The position numbers were made by a program, and so were the translations under genes. 64,000 bases of DNA, taken from positions 56,760,615 through 56,824,614 of the forward strand of contig CAMZMU010000040.1 of NCBI GenBank assembly GCA_947311845.1. Reading direction: 5' to 3'. This DNA is from Poa pratensis (Eukaryota; Streptophyta; Magnoliopsida; Poales; Poaceae). This document shows positions 49,791 to 60,778 of this stretch, in pieces. Below the pieces are notes generated by a model that searched no databases, had not been told where the DNA came from, and saw nothing but the letters and a program-made list of their open reading frames with translations. Positions within the stretch are counted from its first letter, which is position 1; each line of letters opens with the position of its first letter.

Positions 49791-50720
49791 ATGGACGCTG
49801 ATTGCAGATTCCACCTGTACAAGGGGGACGATGGAAAACTGCGATCCAACCACTCGATGAGAAACTGCAGGGAGTTCGACCAAATGGCGACTGATTACGT
49901 AAATCGCAGAAAGGCAGCAGCCGCACAAGCACCTGCACCCGTGCCTCAGCCAAACAACGTGCCTGTTCTGATGGCACCACCTCCACCACCACAGCCTGCC
50001 CCAGGCGGAAATCTCGCGGGTGCCATACAGCCCGTGCCTCGGGTGGACGAACCACAGTACCCTCCGCCCCAAGGGCAGATGTACATGATACAGAAAGGTC
50101 GACCTTCCAACAGGGAGCAAAAACTTCGCACTCGACAGGTAAACATGGCGGTCATGTCACCTCCTGCGGTAACAGAATACTTGAAGGGCCGAACTACAAT
50201 AAGCTTCAGCAAAGAGGACCACCCTCCATCGGTTGTTCGACCAGGGCACTCTGCTCTGGTACTCGACGCGCAAATTGGAGGCTACGCCATGTCCAAGGTC
50301 TTCATGGATGGTGGGAGCGGCATAAACATCATCTTCGCAGATACGCTCCGCAAAATGAACAGGTCAGTCGAAAACCTGCCAAGATCTTCAAATACCTTCC
50401 ACGGTATCGTTCCAGGGAAAGCAATAAGCCCAGAGGGCACCATACAACTCGACGTAACGTTCGGGGACAAGCACCACTTCAGGACAGAGTCGATTGAGTT
50501 CGAAGTGGTCGACTGGAAGTCACAATACCATGCTATACTTGGACGCCCGACGTTCGCTCGATTCATGGCGGTGCCACATTACGCATACCTCCAGCTGAAG
50601 ATGCCTGGACCAAAAGGAGTAATCACAGTCAAGGGGAACTTCCAAAAGTCTGACTCTTGCGACCGAGAATTCAGCAAAATCTCTGAGATGTTTGGCATGG
50701 AAGCAACACTCGCGATCTAG
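49791..50720 (+). pseudogene. Tat element protease region
   Basis: A 309-codon frame. It starts with a Cys/His segment (CRFHLYKGDDGKLRSNHSM...C), then a Pro-rich linker and the retropepsin with active site F-M-D-G-G-S-G-I-N (about 50302-50330) and the I-L-G-R-P-T-F motif (about 50535-50556). D-G-G-S is a common variant in this lineage. A stop at 50718-50720 and a frameshift separate it from RT; whether the stop is original is unclear. Confidence 0.8.
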
Positions 50721-50744
50721 CGGTCTCCAACGATCGAACACTTA

Positions 50745-52800
50745 TGCCAGAGCACAAAAAGGTGGCAGTCGACAGAGCATTCAGTGCCACCAACGACACA
50801 AGATCGCATCAGGTGCACCCGACTGACCCGACCAAGACAGTCAATGTCTCGTCGAGTCTGCCTATCGCATAGGAAAGCGCGCTCGTCGAATTCCTCCGTG
50901 AGAACTGGGATATATTTGCATGGTGTCCAGCAGACATGCCAGGTATTCCCAGGGAATTCGCCGAGCACTCTCTCCAGCTACTTCCAGGTGCTAAACCAGT
51001 CAAACAAACAATGCGCCGCATATCCGGCCCAAAAAGAACTGCAGTCGAAGCCGAAGTCGACAGGCTACTCGCAGCAGGATTCATCAGAGAGATCAAGAAA
51101 TCACAATGGGTGGCCAACCCCGTACTTGTAGAGAAGAAGCATACAGACATCCTGCGGATGTGTGTAGATTTTACAGCACTCAATAAGTGCTGTCCAAAGG
51201 ATCACTTTCCACTACCTCGAATCGACCAGATCGTCGACTCCACCGCCGGGTGCGCTCGCTTGTCCTTCCTGGATGCTTACTCGGGTTACCACCAGATAAG
51301 GATGAAGGAAGAGGATGAAGAAAAAACGGCGTTCATAACCCCACTCGGGGTCTACTGCTACACCACAATGCCTTTCGGGCTCAAAAACGCAGGCGCAACC
51401 TATCAGCGCATGATGCAAGATTGCCTCAAGAAGCAGATTGGGCGAAACGTCCAGGTCTATGTAGATGACATCGTCATCACCACAAGAGAAGAAAGCACGC
51501 TACTCGATGACTTGCGGAGACATTCGCAAACCTCAAACGCTTCCACATCAAGCTCAACCCGAAGAAGTGCACGTTCGGCGTGCCAGCCGGGCAACTCCTC
51601 GGGTATCTAGTCTCAGCTCGAGGAATCGAGGCGGACCCGGAGAAAATACAGGCCATCTTGACGATGCAAAGGCCTTCAAAGCTCCACGACGTGCAAAAGT
51701 TGGCGGGTAGAGTAGCAGCACTCAGTCGATTCATCAGCAAGCTAGGCGAAAAAGCACTCCCGTTCTATCGACTGATGAAGAAGGCAGATAAGTTCGAGTG
51801 GACGCCAGAAGCCGAAGCAGCCTTCACGGACCTCAAGCGAGTCCTCACAAGCCCTCCAATCCTCGTAGCACCAAGGGAACGCGAGCCACTATACCTATAT
51901 GTCTCTGCAACTAATAGGGTGGTGAGCACTGTTCTGTGGTCGAACGCAGAGAGGAGGGACACGCCCAAAGCATACAACGTCCAGTCTATTACTTGAGTGA
52001 AGTGCTCTCCACATCAAAGCAGCGGTACCCGCACTATCAGAAGCTGGCATACGCCGTGTTCATGTCCTCAAGGAAGCTGACGCATTACTTCTCCGAGCAC
52101 CCGATCACTGTAATCAGCACTTCAGGGATCGGGGACATCCTCACAAACCCCAATGCACTGGGCGAGTAGCAAAATGGCTCATCGAGCTAGCACCAAGAGA
52201 CATCAAGTATGATTACCCGAAGGCCATCAAAGCACAAGTTTACCCGACTTCCACACCGAGTGGATTGAAGCTCAGCTCCCAGGAGCACCAGATGTGTCCA
52301 ATTCCTGGACCATGTACTTTGATGGCTCGAAGAAAAACGAAGGCGCAGGCGCAGGTGTCATCCTCATATCACCAAAAGGCGACAAGCTCCGCTACATCCT
52401 GCAAATGGGATTCGAGTTCCCATCCAATAACGAAGCAGAATATGAGGCTCTGATCCATGGCATGAGGATGGCCAAAGCCTCGGGTGCACTCGACTGATGA
52501 TCTACGGCGACTCGAATTGGTGGTGCAGCAAACAATGAAGGCTTGTGACGCAATCGCAGATAACATGATCGCCTACCGTGACTGTACAACATCATGGAGG
52601 GCAGCTTCGAAGGCTGCGAGTTGCGGCACATAGGGCGTGAAAGCAATGAAGAAGCAGATAAGTTAGCCAACATTGGTGCGACCAAAGCACCAGTGCCACC
52701 TGGTGTCTTCTTCGAGCGCATAGAGCACAGATCAATCAAAAAGAAGCGGCAACTCCTGCACAGCCGCACCAGCCAAGAGCAAAACACCTAGCACAGAGGA
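50745..52800 (+). pseudogene. Tat element reverse transcriptase and two RNase H domains
   Basis: RT: KSQWVANPVLVEKKHTDILR, RMCVDFTALNKCCPKDHFPLP, LDAYSGYHQI, MPFGLKNAGATYQRMM and catalytic Y-V-D-D (51458-51469). After a frameshift near 51505, the RT thumb and first RNase H follow (GYLVSARGIEADPEK; FEWTPEAEAAFTDLKRVL; YYLSEVLSTSKQRYPHYQK). A second, archaeal-type RNase H follows: MYFDGSKKNEGAGAG (52309 on), NNEAEYEALIHG, GDS, and HIGRESNEEADKLAN (about 52625-52670). At least six frameshifts and several stops: not translatable as one protein. Confidence 0.85.
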
Positions 52801-54064
52801 CCCACCAGTCGAGGTACTCCTCATCGAGCCAACTTGGACTCAACCCTTCCTCGCATACATACTCCGCGGCGAGGTACCCGAAGACTTCACAGAGTCAAGA
52901 CGCGTCACTCGACGATCTAAAGCATACACTGTCATCAACGGTGAACTTTACAAACGCAGCATATCAGGTATGTTCCAGCGTTGCATAGCATTTGAAGATG
53001 GCCAAGCCATCCTTCGTGATATTCATGCAGGTACTTGCGGGCATCACGCCAGCAGTCGATCACTCGTAGCCAAAGCCTTTCGCGCAGGCTTCTACTGGCC
53101 CACAGCACTCAAAGACGCGGAGGACATAGTCAAAAGGTGCATCGGCTGCCAAAAATTCGCCACAAAGCCGCACGCACCCGCATCGGCGTTGAAGACAATA
53201 CCATTGGCCTGGCCTTTCGCCCAGTGGGGGCTCGATATGGTTGGGCCACTCAAAAAATCCTCCCATGGAGGGCATACTCACCTTCTGGTGGCGGTCGACA
53301 AGTTCACCAAGTGGATTGAAGCAGTACCCATCACAAGTTCGACTGCCACTACAGCAGTCAATTTCATAAAATCCATCATATACCGCTTTGGTGTGCCAAA
53401 GCATCATCACTGACAACGGTACAAACTTCACGGCTGAGGAATTCAAATCCTTCTGCAAAGAGCAAGATATCACGCTCAATTATGCATCTGTGGCGCACCC
53501 GCAATCAAACGGCCAAGTCGAAAAGGCCAATGGGCTTGTGACGAGTGGAATCAAGAAGCGCCTCCTGGTGCCACTCAAAAGGGCTGCGGGTGCTTGGGTA
53601 GAAGAGCTCCCGTCTGTGCTATGGAGCCTACGCACAACACCCAACGCCTCAACGCAATTCACTCCATTCTTCATGGTCTACGGCGCAGAGGCAATCCTGC
53701 CATCAGACGTAAGGTTCAACGCACCAAGAGTCGAAGCATACAATGAAGAAGATGCAGAGAGCACTCGAAGATGCAGTCGACTTGCTCGAAGAAGCACGCA
53801 ACACAGCGCTAGCACGTACAGCTGTCTACCAGCAAGATCTACGCAACTATCACAGCCGTCGACTGCGTACCAGGTCCTTCGAGGTGGGTGACTTGGTACT
53901 TCGACTGAAGCAAAGAAGGTGCATAAACTTGCTTCTCCATGGGAAGGACCCTTCATCATCACCGAGGTCATAGGTGGTGGAGCATACAGACTGAAGCATG
54001 CGAAGACCGGCGAACTCTCCCACAATCCTTGGAACGTTGCGCAGCTGCGCCGTTTCTATGCTTA
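52801..54064 (+). pseudogene. Tat element integrase
   Basis: Zinc-binding H-x3-H...C-x2-C (IHAGTCGHH; RCIGCQKF) near 53015-53155. The catalytic core has D in GLDMVGPL (about 53230), D in ITDNGTNF (53408-53432) and E in QSNGQVEKANG (about 53505-53535). The C-terminal GPFIITEVIGGGAYRL leads to a stop at 54063-54065. Frameshifts near 53395, 53745 and 53930. No chromodomain is seen, as expected outside the chromovirus branch. Confidence 0.85.
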
Positions 54065-54284
54065 GATTGCTCAGTCGCATAATGTAATAGGCTCATATGT
54101 CGGATGGCTGCAGGTTTCAGACGCGCTCTTTTCCTTACCAGGGTACCTAAGGGGACTGGAAGGTTTTTAATGAGGCGGCCTGCAGCCTAACATTCATAAA
54201 TGGAATATAGTCAATAAATTCCTCATACTTTTCCTGCTTACTACTCGCATAGCTTATCAGCACAAACTTAGCCACACCCGTATG

Positions 54285-54615
54285 CTCGGGGGCTGAGCTA
54301 TCTCAAAACATAAAAGCTTTCGCTCCTTCAAACATAATAATTCAGCCACACTCGAATACTCGGGGGCTGGATCGTAACACTAAACACAAAGGAAAAAGTT
54401 GCTCAACCCCAATCAATCACTCGGGGGCTGAGCCTGCAGGCATAAGTTGAAGCTTCAACTCTCATAAAATTCATAACCTCACTCGAGCACTCGGGGGCTA
54501 TGTAATTCATGATCTATGTAAACTGTTTTTCATAAACCCCACTCGATACACTCGGGGGCTGCATACATACAAGTGAACAAATATGTACTAAGTGGCAAAT
54601 TTACACTCGGGGGCT
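54285..54615 (+). repeat. Six spaced copies of CTCGGGGGCT
   Basis: Exact CTCGGGGGCT at 54285, 54359, 54420, 54490, 54551 and 54606, spaced 55-74 bp, most inside a longer CACTCGA-x-ACTCGGGGGCTG context. Further copies at 59001 and 59616; the last is the polypurine tract itself, 2 bp from the 3' LTR. Confidence 0.88.
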
Positions 54616-54635
54616 GTTCCCTATACATAAATACC

Positions 54636-55455
54636 CTAATCTTCTGGTTCATCCTTTGCTGGAAGAACAGGGCCCATAAGTTGCGCTTGATAGCAATCAA
54701 CCAATGTCCTCGCGTGATCGAATGTTTCGTCAAGATTCGACTGGGACAAAGACGATCCAGGCACGGGTGGACGTAGCTGCAAATTTGGACGTTGACTTCG
54801 GAGATACGCCATGGTTGCGTTGGCACCGTCCACAAGCTTCTGGGTGATGAAGCCTCGAATGGAACCTGTTGACCGGAAGAGATCGAGCAACGCGTGGATT
54901 CCTTGAGGTTGTGGCCCAGTCGGAAAAACCATCTGGTTGATTCGACTGAAGGCCGACCTGCACAATTCAAGAAGCATAGTGCTCCGCCACACCCGATCTT
55001 GCAGAGTCGCAAGTATGCGTGCTCGGTGCTTGTCCAATCGAAAGTGCTGGCGGCCAGTCGTGGGTTCGTCAGTTGCCATGTTCAACTGCTCATCCACGCG
55101 AGCCTGCTCCGCCTGGAAATCTTGAACAAAACCTGCAACAACACAAGTTGGGTGAACAAAAAAGAACAGGCTGTGAACTCATAAGATCAAGGCAGTCATG
55201 CTTACACTCGAGCTGTCTGTTCACGATCTCCATCTCGCCAAGCACATACTCCTCCCGTTGGGTGGGTAAAGCAGGCCTTGCCCTCATCCTTTCCAGCTCG
55301 CTTCGGGCACTCGCCAGTTCCTGCTCCTGTTTCGCAAGTCGAGCCTTCATATAACGTATTACCGCGGCATCATTTGACGCCTGAGCTCGAGATCGAGAAG
55401 GGGTATGATGCCGCGACGAACTGGATGAAGTGGCGGCTGGCCGTTTCTGTTCCAA
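54636..55455 (-). CDS. Antisense gene B in the Tat element, two exons, unknown function
   Basis: Exon 1 55455-55206 and exon 2 55132-54636 (GT-AG, phases agree; about 249 codons). Exon 1 encodes a Ser/Arg-rich start (MEQKRPAATSSSSSRHH) and a coiled-coil stretch (KQEQELASARSELERMR). Exon 2 encodes EQARVDEQLNM, DKHRARILATLQDRVWR and an acidic end (LPAKDEPED). No domain recognised. Open across both exons, unlike the sense pol. An upstream acceptor-like ACAG lies just before the Met, so it may continue a larger transcript with gene A. Confidence 0.55.
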
Positions 55456-55624
55456 GCATCATAAAAGTTTCATGAGAAACTAGTCACAAAGCTCAGACGA
55501 GCAACAACATACAGCTTTACAAACAGAATCATAACGAGGAGCATAAATTCATACAAAGGTAGCAAAAGCACATGCATACTCGCATGGTCATAAGTTTAAT
55601 TACAAGATCAAAGGCGCGGCTGCC

Positions 55625-58323
55625 CTACTTCTCAGACATTGACTCTGACCTAGCCCTACTCGCACGAGCGGCGACCTCTTCTGCCCGGCGCTCCATGGTG
55701 GCCATAAAAGTTTCAGCCAACTTTGCGGCTGGCTCGTTCAAATGCTTTAGGGACACCAATTTCCCGCCAGGCTTACGAGGGAAAGCAGACAGAGCGGCTT
55801 CGAAGTCACCCTCTATCCCATGACCTAAAAGGAGTTTGAGGGTGGTCTCTGAGCCGCGTACCGTCAAAGCGCGAGCAAAGTTCGTCATAGTCGAAGTTCC
55901 CGGGCCCAGGACGTCTGCGAAGCCATCCACAGTCGAAGGAGGTTGGCTGGAGGGGAACACATCCTTGAACACGGCGCCGAGCGTGCTCGTAGATTTGGCG
56001 AGTGCGTCCTTGGCTTGGGTAGAGACGACATCCAGGTCGCCGATTGCGCGGTCAAGGGACAAATCGACACTCGGTTGATCTACAGGTGTCGATGCCCCAA
56101 CAGCTCCTTCAAAAAAGCAGAAGTAACAAAAATGTTACATACTATTCAGTGGCAAAAGAAGTAGGCAAAAAGTGAAAGGCTCGACTCACCGCCTACGTCT
56201 CGGGTGAGGCTCGCCAGGCGCTCAGCATAATTCTTCTCGCGCAAAGCGGCGGAGTCCTTGGCATCATCAAGGCCTTCTTCGACTCCTCGCGCTCCTTGGC
56301 GAGTGTCTCTTCTAACTCTTTAACCCGAGATTCAGCGTTTGCCTTGTCACCTGAGATAGATGGGCAGATGTCATTCACAATCGACAAGGCAAAGACTTAC
56401 AGAAACCCAAGATACTTACGGGTGAGCTGCTCCATAACAGCGCGCAGATTATCCCTCTCCTGTTCAACCTGGACAAATGCTTTACCTGATTCCACCAGGT
56501 TGAGGTAGAAGGGCTGCACGCACACGAAACCAACATAAGCTATACACAAATAGGTCCAGAAGGAAGACTCGACAAAAAGACACTTACGTGTTCAATCCAA
56601 GGCGCGGGCTTGGCAGCAGAAGTTCCAATTTGCGGAGTCGATGTACTCGCAATATTGGCAGCCTCAATGGAAGTGGTCGTGGCTATTGTTTTCACAACCT
56701 CAGCCGCAACAGGAGAGGCTTCAGGCTGATCTGGAGTCGAGGCTCTCACGGTTGGAGGAGTTGGAGGTCGCACAGTCTCGGCACTACAAGTGACCGAAAG
56801 GCATACAACATAAGCAAAAGTACATAACTCACAAAAAATATTATAAGTGCAAAAAGGAGCAAACCTGTGCTCTTCTTCATCCTCAGTGTCGAGCTCGTCA
56901 AAGTTTGGGCCTCCAAAAGGAAGCTGCCCACTCGACTGAGGAGGAGGGGGAGCCGAGCTCAAAGGACTCACGTCCAAGGGAGCAGCTGTGGTCGTAGGAG
57001 ACGGAGCTGAGTTTCCATCATCCCTCACATCCGATTCCCTCGCGGGTGAGCTCGTGGAAGAAGACAAAACTTGGGCTGCCCGACGACGCTTGCGAAGAGG
57101 AACCTCGCTAACATCCTCACTCACGGCAGGCTCCTTGCCTTGTGCTTCCTCTACCCCTTCCTCTTCAACCTCTTCTGTGGGTGAAGTGGTAGCCGAAGGT
57201 AAAGGCGATTCATCCCCTCCCTTCGCTTCTACTGTCACCTCTGTTTCATAAGTTGGCCCATCTTCGGGAAGAGGAGGAAGAGTGGAGGCAGTCGAGTGGC
57301 CCTGCATACAAGATATAGCAGTCGAAAAGTCAAAAAGATGCACAGAAGGATAACAAAAACAGAAGATCATATACTCGAAAGATTCACTAACCTCTTGCAA
57401 AGGCTTTTCAGCCCCATAAGGATCGACTGGGCAGTCGACGTTGCAGGGCTCGCTCTGTTTAGTACTGGTGATGGACCGCACATGTGTCACCAGTTCACTC
57501 CTCGACAGCTCCTCCTTGCTCATTCGAGTGGAGTCGAGGGGACCTTCATACTCCCACATTGGGTGGGCACGAGCGCGGAGTGGCCATACCCGCCTCTTCA
57601 CAAAGGTGGCAATCAAATGCACACCCGTGATGCTGTTCAGGAGCCCTCCAATTGTCTCCAGCATAGGCGCTGCTTCCGCCACTTCTTCCGCCACTGCTGG
57701 GGCCACGTTTTGGTCCACTTGCACATAGAACCACCTCTTCCTCCACCCCTGCGCCGAGTCGACTGGCTTCAGGGCAAAGTATCGGGTGTCGCTGCGCACC
57801 TGGATCTGCAGGCCTCCGACTGCGTAGGTTCGGCCACTTCGGTTGTTTGGCCGGACCATGAAGATGGACTTCCATAATGCCCAACTCGGGGCAACACCCA
57901 AAAAACATTCGCACAGCGTGATAAAGCACGCAATGTGCAGAATACCGTTCGGGGTGAGATCATGGATCTGCACTCCGTAGGCAAAAAGCAAACCTCGAAC
58001 GAAATCATGGAGGGGGAGCGAGAAACCCCGAGGCAAAAACTCCGCGAAACAGACGCGCTCGTTAGCGCGAGGCTCGGGAAGTACCTCTTTGGGCGAAGGT
58101 GCGCGGACGAGGAGTTGGTCGGAAGGTGGCAGTAATCCTTCCTCGCGCATCTTGTCCAGCTGCGCATCCTTCAGGGTGGATTTCATCCAATCCCCATTGG
58201 TCTTCTTGAGGTCGACGGCGGCCGCAGATGTGCTCGCCGCAATCTTCTTCCCTTCTTCGCCGCCGCATCAGGCGCGGCGGCAGCAGTCGAAGCGGAGCGC
58301 TTGTTGCCCGCTGCTTTCTTCAT
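55625..58323 (-). pseudogene. Antisense gene A in the Tat element (plant 'gypsy-type transposon' domain), six exons
   Basis: Exons inferred from GT-AG sites: 58323-57392, 57301-56865, 56783-56588, 56513-56420, 56350-56190, 56106-55625. Exon 1 carries the domain I recognise as PF04195 (putative gypsy type transposon): FAEFLPRGFSLPLHDFVRGL, NGILHIACFITLCECFLGV and KPVDSAQGWRKRWFYVQ. Exon 2 is Glu/Ser/Pro-rich with a basic patch (RKRRRAAQ). Exons 4 to 6 look coiled-coil, ending MERRAEEVAARASRARSESM. One-base shifts near 58240 (exon 1) and 56270 (exon 5) break this copy. Such antisense genes are reported for Tat relatives; function unknown. Being antisense, the introns are not removed from the genomic RNA and so persist through retrotransposition. 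Confidence 0.7.
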
Positions 58324-59627
58324 CGTCAGCGAGCAGGTGGGAGAGCGCGCAAAGCTTTAGCAGGAGCAATGGAGGCAGAGCGCGAGGAACACGATGGAAC
58401 AGGGGCGGCGCGCAGAGCAAATGGCAGATAAAAAAAAAATGACAGCGCCGTTCCCCTATTTACCACAAGACAGAAGCAATCGCAGCCGTTCAGATCCAAA
58501 TCATGCGTTACACACGCAATCTGACCATACACGTGGCAAACGCGGAGGGCAACCGTCGCCGGCCACTCCGCCCACTACGCACGTAAAAAGAGGAGCCATC
58601 ATCACGCTTGCGGAAAAAGTGGGCCCGTATAGTCAAATCAAGTCCAAACGACACCGTCTTCGGTCAGCTCTGCACAAATGGGCCCACATACGTGTCACGT
58701 CCCATCAATCGCAGCATAACGCACGCCACGCGTCGCAGTCGCAATAAACGTCATCCCTGACGTCATTGAAGCATCTGTACAGAAAATATGTTCGAGTATG
58801 CTCAGCGCATATTGGTCACTCGATTGCCCTGATTAGTTCGGGTGTGACAAAACTTTCTTAAGGCAAAATTGGTCACTTGACCGTTCCTTCGACTGAAGTC
58901 ATATTACTCCCATCGGGAGCATGTTCAAAAAATTCTTCGACTGAAGATGCTTAGGATAATGATTGAGATTATCCTCCATTTACAAGTAATACAGCATAAT
59001 CTCGGGGGCTACTCCTATCGGGAGCACTGTCGCGCACCCGATAGTATAACGGCAAATATCAGTCGACAAAGGGCATGACTCGTCCAACAAAGTTTAGAAA
59101 TCATACTCGAAACATTCCCGAGTTGCGTCAGTCGCAAATACCTCGGATGCTGCATGCATAGTGCAAAGGCAAGACCCGCCGAACTCTCGAGCTGGGCTAA
59201 GGACCGTTCCAGCAACGTTAATCCTTACACTTTCCGTGTCAGCAGACATGATGAAAAATCCCGACGGACGCGTTGGGTAAAATTCAAAGTTATACTACAG
59301 ATCGATTCAGTAAGACCTCAAGCGGCCTAGTCGAATCTGACCAGTTTGTTCCAGATTCGAGTCTGGGGACTCGAGTTTGATTGAAAGCTAGTAAGGTTTT
59401 ACCCGAATGAGTAGTTAACCAGTCCCGATCCGTCGAGTGTACTGGGCCTGCTAAGCTGTTATCCCTTGATCATCATAAAACATAGTCGATGAGATGCTCG
59501 ACATAGCCAAACATGTGCTATTCATACATGAATTCCAAATTATATATACAGAATTCAAAGCATATGACGTGCACTTACGAAAGAGTCCATGCCCGATCTT
59601 CGAGTCAGCCAAGTACTCGGGGGCTAC
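58324..59627 (+). other. 3' untranslated region of the Tat element with polypurine tract
   Basis: No gene. On the minus strand it would hold the promoter of antisense gene A. Contains CTCGGGGGCT at 59001 and the polypurine tract CTCGGGGGCTAC at 59616-59627, directly abutting the 3' LTR. Confidence 0.6.
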
Positions 59628-60119
59628 TGACATGGGTATACATATCGGGTACCCTACCATGAGGGTACCTGGTGCACGTGACGACTAAGGCCCAATATCG
59701 AAGAGCCTACTCGAAGCCCAAGACAAGAGGCCCAAGAAGATGGAGTACCCTCCAAGACTAGACATAGGCATAGTCGGTTTAGTCTTTCCTTATCTGTAAA
59801 CTAGGTCGGTTACAAACTCCCGAGACCCAGCCTATTTAAAGGCTGGGAGGGGTACCGATCTAGGACCAAGCCATACACGAACCACCAAAACTCTTGCGAG
59901 ATCATCAACTCGCCGGAGCTCCCCTGTAATCGCATAATCCACAATCAATACCAGACAAGCAGGAAGTAGGGTCTTTACCTCCACCCGAGGGGCCTGAATC
60001 TGGGTAAATCTTTGCCTCTGCTTGTCAGCCGACGAAACTATCAGTACTACCACGTTCTCTCCCCATAATCTCAACCCTAGTTCCTTATCCATGGGATTTG
60101 ATGAGGGTACACCTCGTCA
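59628..60119 (+). repeat. 3' LTR of the Tat element
   Basis: 492 bp; nine substitutions against the 5' LTR (for example G/A at the tenth-eleventh base region, G/T and G/C in the GTTTAG-CTTTCCTTAT-TG stretch, A/T in CCTTA-CC near the end). Followed by target duplication GCGTG. Confidence 0.95.
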
Positions 60120-60346
60120 GCGTGGGAGGGCGGTCAAAGCGTGGGTCCGCCCTGTCAGCGACCAAGGGGCGGACGCGCCCGGACGCGCCCGGGCGGCCCC
60201 AAACCCGCCCCAGATATGGGCTGGGTTTGGGGTGTGCCGGACCGCCCGATCGTTTGGGCTGGCAATGGGGGAGCCGGTTGGGTGACGGTTTTTGGTCCAA
60301 ACCTTGTCCGGGCGGCCTTTGGGGGTTCTGATTGGAGATGCTCTAA

Positions 60347-60778
60347 GCTGCCGTATGAAACAAAGATGAAGACAGTTGCTTTATTATGGACCTGGTGGAG
60401 TGAAAGGAACAAGGAAAACCACAAAGAAGCTAGGCTTTCGGTGGACGCTGTTCAATGCCTAGTTAATCGCCACGTTCAGGAATGGGCACAATTCTATAAG
60501 CCAAAGCCAACTATGGGAGTGAACCCTGTTTGGCAGCCACCACCTGATGACTATTAAAATCAATACTGATGCCTTGCATGCTGAAGCACTTGCTGTGGAG
60601 CATGGCATCCGGTTAGCTGACCAGATGAGAATGGGCCGCATCATCATTGCCACAGATTCTCTGAACCTGAAGCATGCGCTATCCTCGACCTCCTATGACC
60701 AGGCTAAATTGAGACATCTCTTTCTGGATATCAAGTACCAACTTATCATGGAGTTCAATGAGTATGTAGTTGAATTTT
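60347..60778 (+). pseudogene. LINE C RNase H-like region, first part
   Basis: KLPYETKMKTVALLWTWWSERN continues the LINE frame. After a stop (60555-60557), INTDALHAEALAVEHGIRLA shows an RNase H start (N-T-D-A) joined directly to the H-A-E-A-L-A helix, so roughly 30-40 residues between them have been deleted. RIIIATDSLNL holds the second catalytic Asp. Interrupted at NEYVVEF by the retroposon at 60779. Confidence 0.7.

Larger units (their letters stand above)
46824..60119 (+). mobile_element. Ty3/gypsy LTR retrotransposon of Tat lineage with antisense genes, 13.3 kb
   Basis: Complete element: LTRs 46824-47315 and 59628-60119 (492 bp each, ends TGACATGG...CTCGTCA) and a perfect 5-bp duplication GCGTG (46819-46823, 60120-60124). 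Order: PBS, gag, protease, RT, RNase H, a second RNase H, integrase, a repeat block, two antisense genes, polypurine tract. The second RNase H before integrase, the large 3' region and antisense genes fit Tat elements (RIRE2/Grande/Retand relatives). By eye 9 substitutions and no indel separate the LTRs (1.8%), about 0.7 million years at 1.3e-8 per site per year. Pol is broken by many frameshifts. Confidence 0.93.
45832..60343. mobile_element. PIF/Harbinger element, about 1.2 kb, split by the Tat element
   Basis: Inverted ends GAGCATCTCCAAGCGG (45832) and GAGCATCTCCAATCAG (minus strand from 60343) with a 3-bp TAA duplication (45829-45831, 60344-60346), as expected for Harbinger (TWA). The arms are 45832-46823 and 60120-60343. 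GC-rich subterminal GTCCGGACGCGTCCGC motifs occur on both sides (about 45886; GGACGCGCCCGG near 60172). No transposase. Confidence 0.82.

Noticed and set aside
60115..60557. 138-codon frame spanning LTR end and LINE
   Set aside because: It crosses the Harbinger and LINE boundaries, so the first half is not coding; only the part after 60347 is LINE protein.
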